A stretch of 15,428 nucleotides of DNA from an uncultured Bacilli bacterium (lineage in GTDB: Bacteria > Bacillota_I > Bacilli_A > RF39 > UBA660): assembly GCA_947624915.1 (NCBI GenBank), contig CANQMF010000019.1, forward strand, positions 1-15,428. The letters run 5' to 3'. Made by a program: the position numbers and the translations under genes. Numbering within the stretch: position 1 is the first letter of the stretch; the number at the start of each line of letters is the position of its first letter. Below the pieces are notes generated by a model. The model had not been told where the DNA came from, did no database searches, and was given only the letters and a program-made list of their open reading frames with translations. Below, one piece after another: positions 14,179 to 15,428 of this stretch.

Positions 14179-14598
14179 ATGCCAACTATAAATCAATTAG
14201 TTAGAAAAGGTAGAACTAATAAAACAAGAAAAAGTAAATCACCTGTTTTGGGAATTGGCTACAATAGTAAGGATAAAAGACAAACTAGTCAAGATTCTCC
14301 ACAAAAACGTGGTGTTTGTACTCGTGTTGGAACGATGACACCTAAGAAACCGAATTCAGCATTACGTAAATATGCTCGTGTTAGACTTTCTAATGGTATG
14401 GAGGTTACTTCTTATATACCTGGTGAAGGACATAATTTGCAGGAGCACAGTGTAGTAATGATTCGTGGTGGACGTGTTAAGGATCTTATCGGTGTTCGTT
14501 ACCATATTATTCGCGGTACGCTAGATACAGCTGGTGTTGAGAATCGTCGTCAAGGTCGTTCAAAGTATGGAACTAAAAAACCAAAAGATAAAAAATAA
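14179..14598 (+). CDS. rpsL: 30S ribosomal protein S12
   Basis: 139 residues, the Firmicute length. S12 lines the decoding centre of the small subunit and sets translational accuracy. The [24 protein letters not shown] block is intact, with Lys56 at the position of E. coli Lys43 (streptomycin site), and Lys101 matches E. coli Lys88. Both are wild type. In the second loop the normally invariant DLPGVRYH reads DLIGVRYH: Ile104 stands at E. coli Pro91. Asp102 matches the residue methylthiolated by RimO in E. coli. The ribosome binding site AAAGGAG is six bases from the ATG. First gene of the str operon; in B. subtilis rpoBC and ybxF lie upstream, but here the upstream gene is an unrelated surface protein. 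Confidence 0.98.
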   Translation: MPTINQLVRKGRTNKTRKSKSPVLGIGYNSKDKRQTSQDSPQKRGVCTRVGTMTPKKPNSALRKYARVRLSNGMEVTSYIPGEGHNLQEHSVVMIRGGRVKDLIGVRYHIIRGTLDTAGVENRRQGRSKYGTKKPKDKK

Positions 14599-14619
14599 GA
14601 CAGTAAGGAGGAATGAATA

Positions 14620-15087
14620 ATGCGTAAAAGACGTGCAGTTAAAAGAGACGTTTTACCAGATCCAATATATAATTCTAAGTTAATTACAAAGTTGATTAAT
14701 AGTATTATGTTAGATGGTAAAAAGGGAATAGCACAAAAGATATTATATCAAGCATTTGATATGGTTAAAGAAAAGACTGGACAAGATCCAATGGAAGTTT
14801 TTAGTAAAGCTATGGAAAATATTAAGCCAGCTCTTGAAGTTAAGTCAAGACGTGTTGGTGGTGCTAATTACCAAGTACCTATTGAAGTTAAACCCGACCG
14901 TAGTCAGGCGTTAGCACTTCGTTGGTTAGTTCAATATGCAAGATTACGTGGTGGACATTCAATGGCTGAGAATCTTGCAAATGAAATTATAGATGCTTCT
15001 AATGGAACAGGAGCAGCTGTTAAGAAACGTGAGGATACTCACCGAATGGCAGAGGCTAATAAGGCGTTTGCACATTATCGTTGGTAA
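14620..15087 (+). CDS. rpsG: 30S ribosomal protein S7
   Basis: 155 residues, the standard length. S7 is a primary 16S rRNA binder that nucleates the 30S head and borders the E site. The N-terminal basic [15 protein letters not shown] segment, the middle [17 protein letters not shown] block and the C-terminal [20 protein letters not shown] are typical. The third-quarter segment [32 protein letters not shown] is somewhat divergent from the usual RRTTL-type sequence but keeps the helix. AAGGAGG lies about eight bases before the ATG, 21 bases after rpsL. S7 is the translational repressor of the str operon in E. coli; I see no comparable rpsL-rpsG intercistronic structure in this short gap. Confidence 0.98.
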   Translation: MRKRRAVKRDVLPDPIYNSKLITKLINSIMLDGKKGIAQKILYQAFDMVKEKTGQDPMEVFSKAMENIKPALEVKSRRVGGANYQVPIEVKPDRSQALALRWLVQYARLRGGHSMAENLANEIIDASNGTGAAVKKREDTHRMAEANKAFAHYRW

Positions 15088-15106
15088 TAAGAAAGGAAAT
15101 TAAAGT

Positions 15107-15428
15107 ATGGCTCGTGAATATAGTTTAGAAAAAACGCGTAATATTGGTATTATGGCACACATTGATGCTGGTAAAACAACTTTTACCGAACGTGTGTTGT
15201 TTCATACTGGTAAAACCCATAAAATTGGTGAGACTCATGATGGAGAATCACAGATGGATTGGATGGAGCAAGAGAAGGAACGTGGAATAACTATTACCTC
15301 AGCAGCAACGACTGCTTTTTGGAAAGCGCATCGTTTAAATATTATTGATACTCCAGGCCATGTTGATTTTACTATTGAGGTATCAAGGTCACTTCGTGTG
15401 TTGGATGGTGCAATTGCTCTTTTGGATG
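15107..15428 (+). CDS. fusA: Elongation factor G, N-terminal part (cut by the window end)
   Basis: The first 107 residues. EF-G is the GTPase that drives translocation of tRNA and mRNA through the ribosome. The start [25 protein letters not shown] shows the P-loop (17-25). RGITITS (59-65) is the switch I G2 block, and DTPGHVDFT (81-89) is G3. The family order rpsL-rpsG-fusA and the start with GAAAGGAAA ten bases upstream, 19 bases after rpsG, make it the genuine translational EF-G rather than a TetM-type relative. Slight departures are Phe26 where Thr is usual after GKTT, and [10 protein letters not shown] instead of [10 protein letters not shown]. The rest of the gene is outside the window. 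Confidence 0.97.
   Translation, partial: MAREYSLEKTRNIGIMAHIDAGKTTFTERVLFHTGKTHKIGETHDGESQMDWMEQEKERGITITSAATTAFWKAHRLNIIDTPGHVDFTIEVSRSLRVLDGAIALLD

Noticed and set aside
1..15428. Mycoplasma-type genetic code (TGA = Trp), suggested by the low GC
   Set aside because: TGA ends uvrA and the surface-protein gene at natural lengths, and tryptophans in UvrA, S7 and EF-G are TGG. Cell-wall enzymes also argue against Mycoplasma.
1..15428. Insertion sequences, CRISPR arrays, tRNA or rRNA genes
   Set aside because: No transposase, terminal repeats, spaced repeats or cloverleaf-like sequences were found on either strand.

Overview
The window is AT-rich (roughly 70% A+T by eye) and reads as a chromosomal segment of a low-GC, cell-walled Firmicute, most likely a Bacilli/Erysipelotrichia-type or RF39-like lineage. 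Three lines of evidence support this. UvrA, YqeG, YqeH, S12, S7 and EF-G all look Firmicute. TGA serves as a stop (uvrA ends in an ATGA overlap; the surface-protein gene ends in TGA) while tryptophan is TGG, so this is the standard bacterial code and not the Mycoplasma code. Genes for peptidoglycan carboxypeptidases show that the cell has a wall. The assignment is inference; no 16S or marker search was possible.

Layout. 1-2400, minus strand: two tandem, overlapping membrane-anchored VanY-type D,D-carboxypeptidase paralogues ending in a strong terminator. The upstream copy has all zinc and catalytic residues; the downstream copy has lost every one of them and has gained repeat units. 2403-3609, plus strand, divergent: a serine D,D-carboxypeptidase (DacF/PBP5 type) with its own terminator. 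3673-6746: an operon of yqeG (HAD phosphatase) and yqeH (circularly permuted GTPase for 30S assembly), followed by two unrecognised genes, a membrane-anchored ectodomain protein and an overlapping coiled-coil protein. 6751-10114: uvrA with a coupled small two-helix membrane protein. 10108-12719: a fused ABC ATPase/FtsX-MacB permease. 12861-13001: a 46-residue one-helix protein, then a terminator. 13130-13996: a surface protein with a signal peptide and an LPXTG-like C-terminal sorting signal (VPETN), then a terminator. 14035 to the end: the str operon, with a strong promoter, a structured leader, rpsL, rpsG and the start of fusA.

How it fits together. The first 3.6 kb trims or senses peptidoglycan stem peptides. 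The yqeGH and str blocks concern ribosome assembly and translation. The rest is DNA repair, envelope transport and surface display. The six best promoters all carry a TGN extended -10 element. The most notable points are the catalytically dead VanY paralogue with a triplicated N-terminal repeat, a proline-to-isoleucine change in the S12 decoding-centre loop linked to streptomycin in other bacteria, the unusual VPETN sorting signal, and the orphan gene pair behind yqeH. I do not see a mobile element, CRISPR array, tRNA or rRNA.
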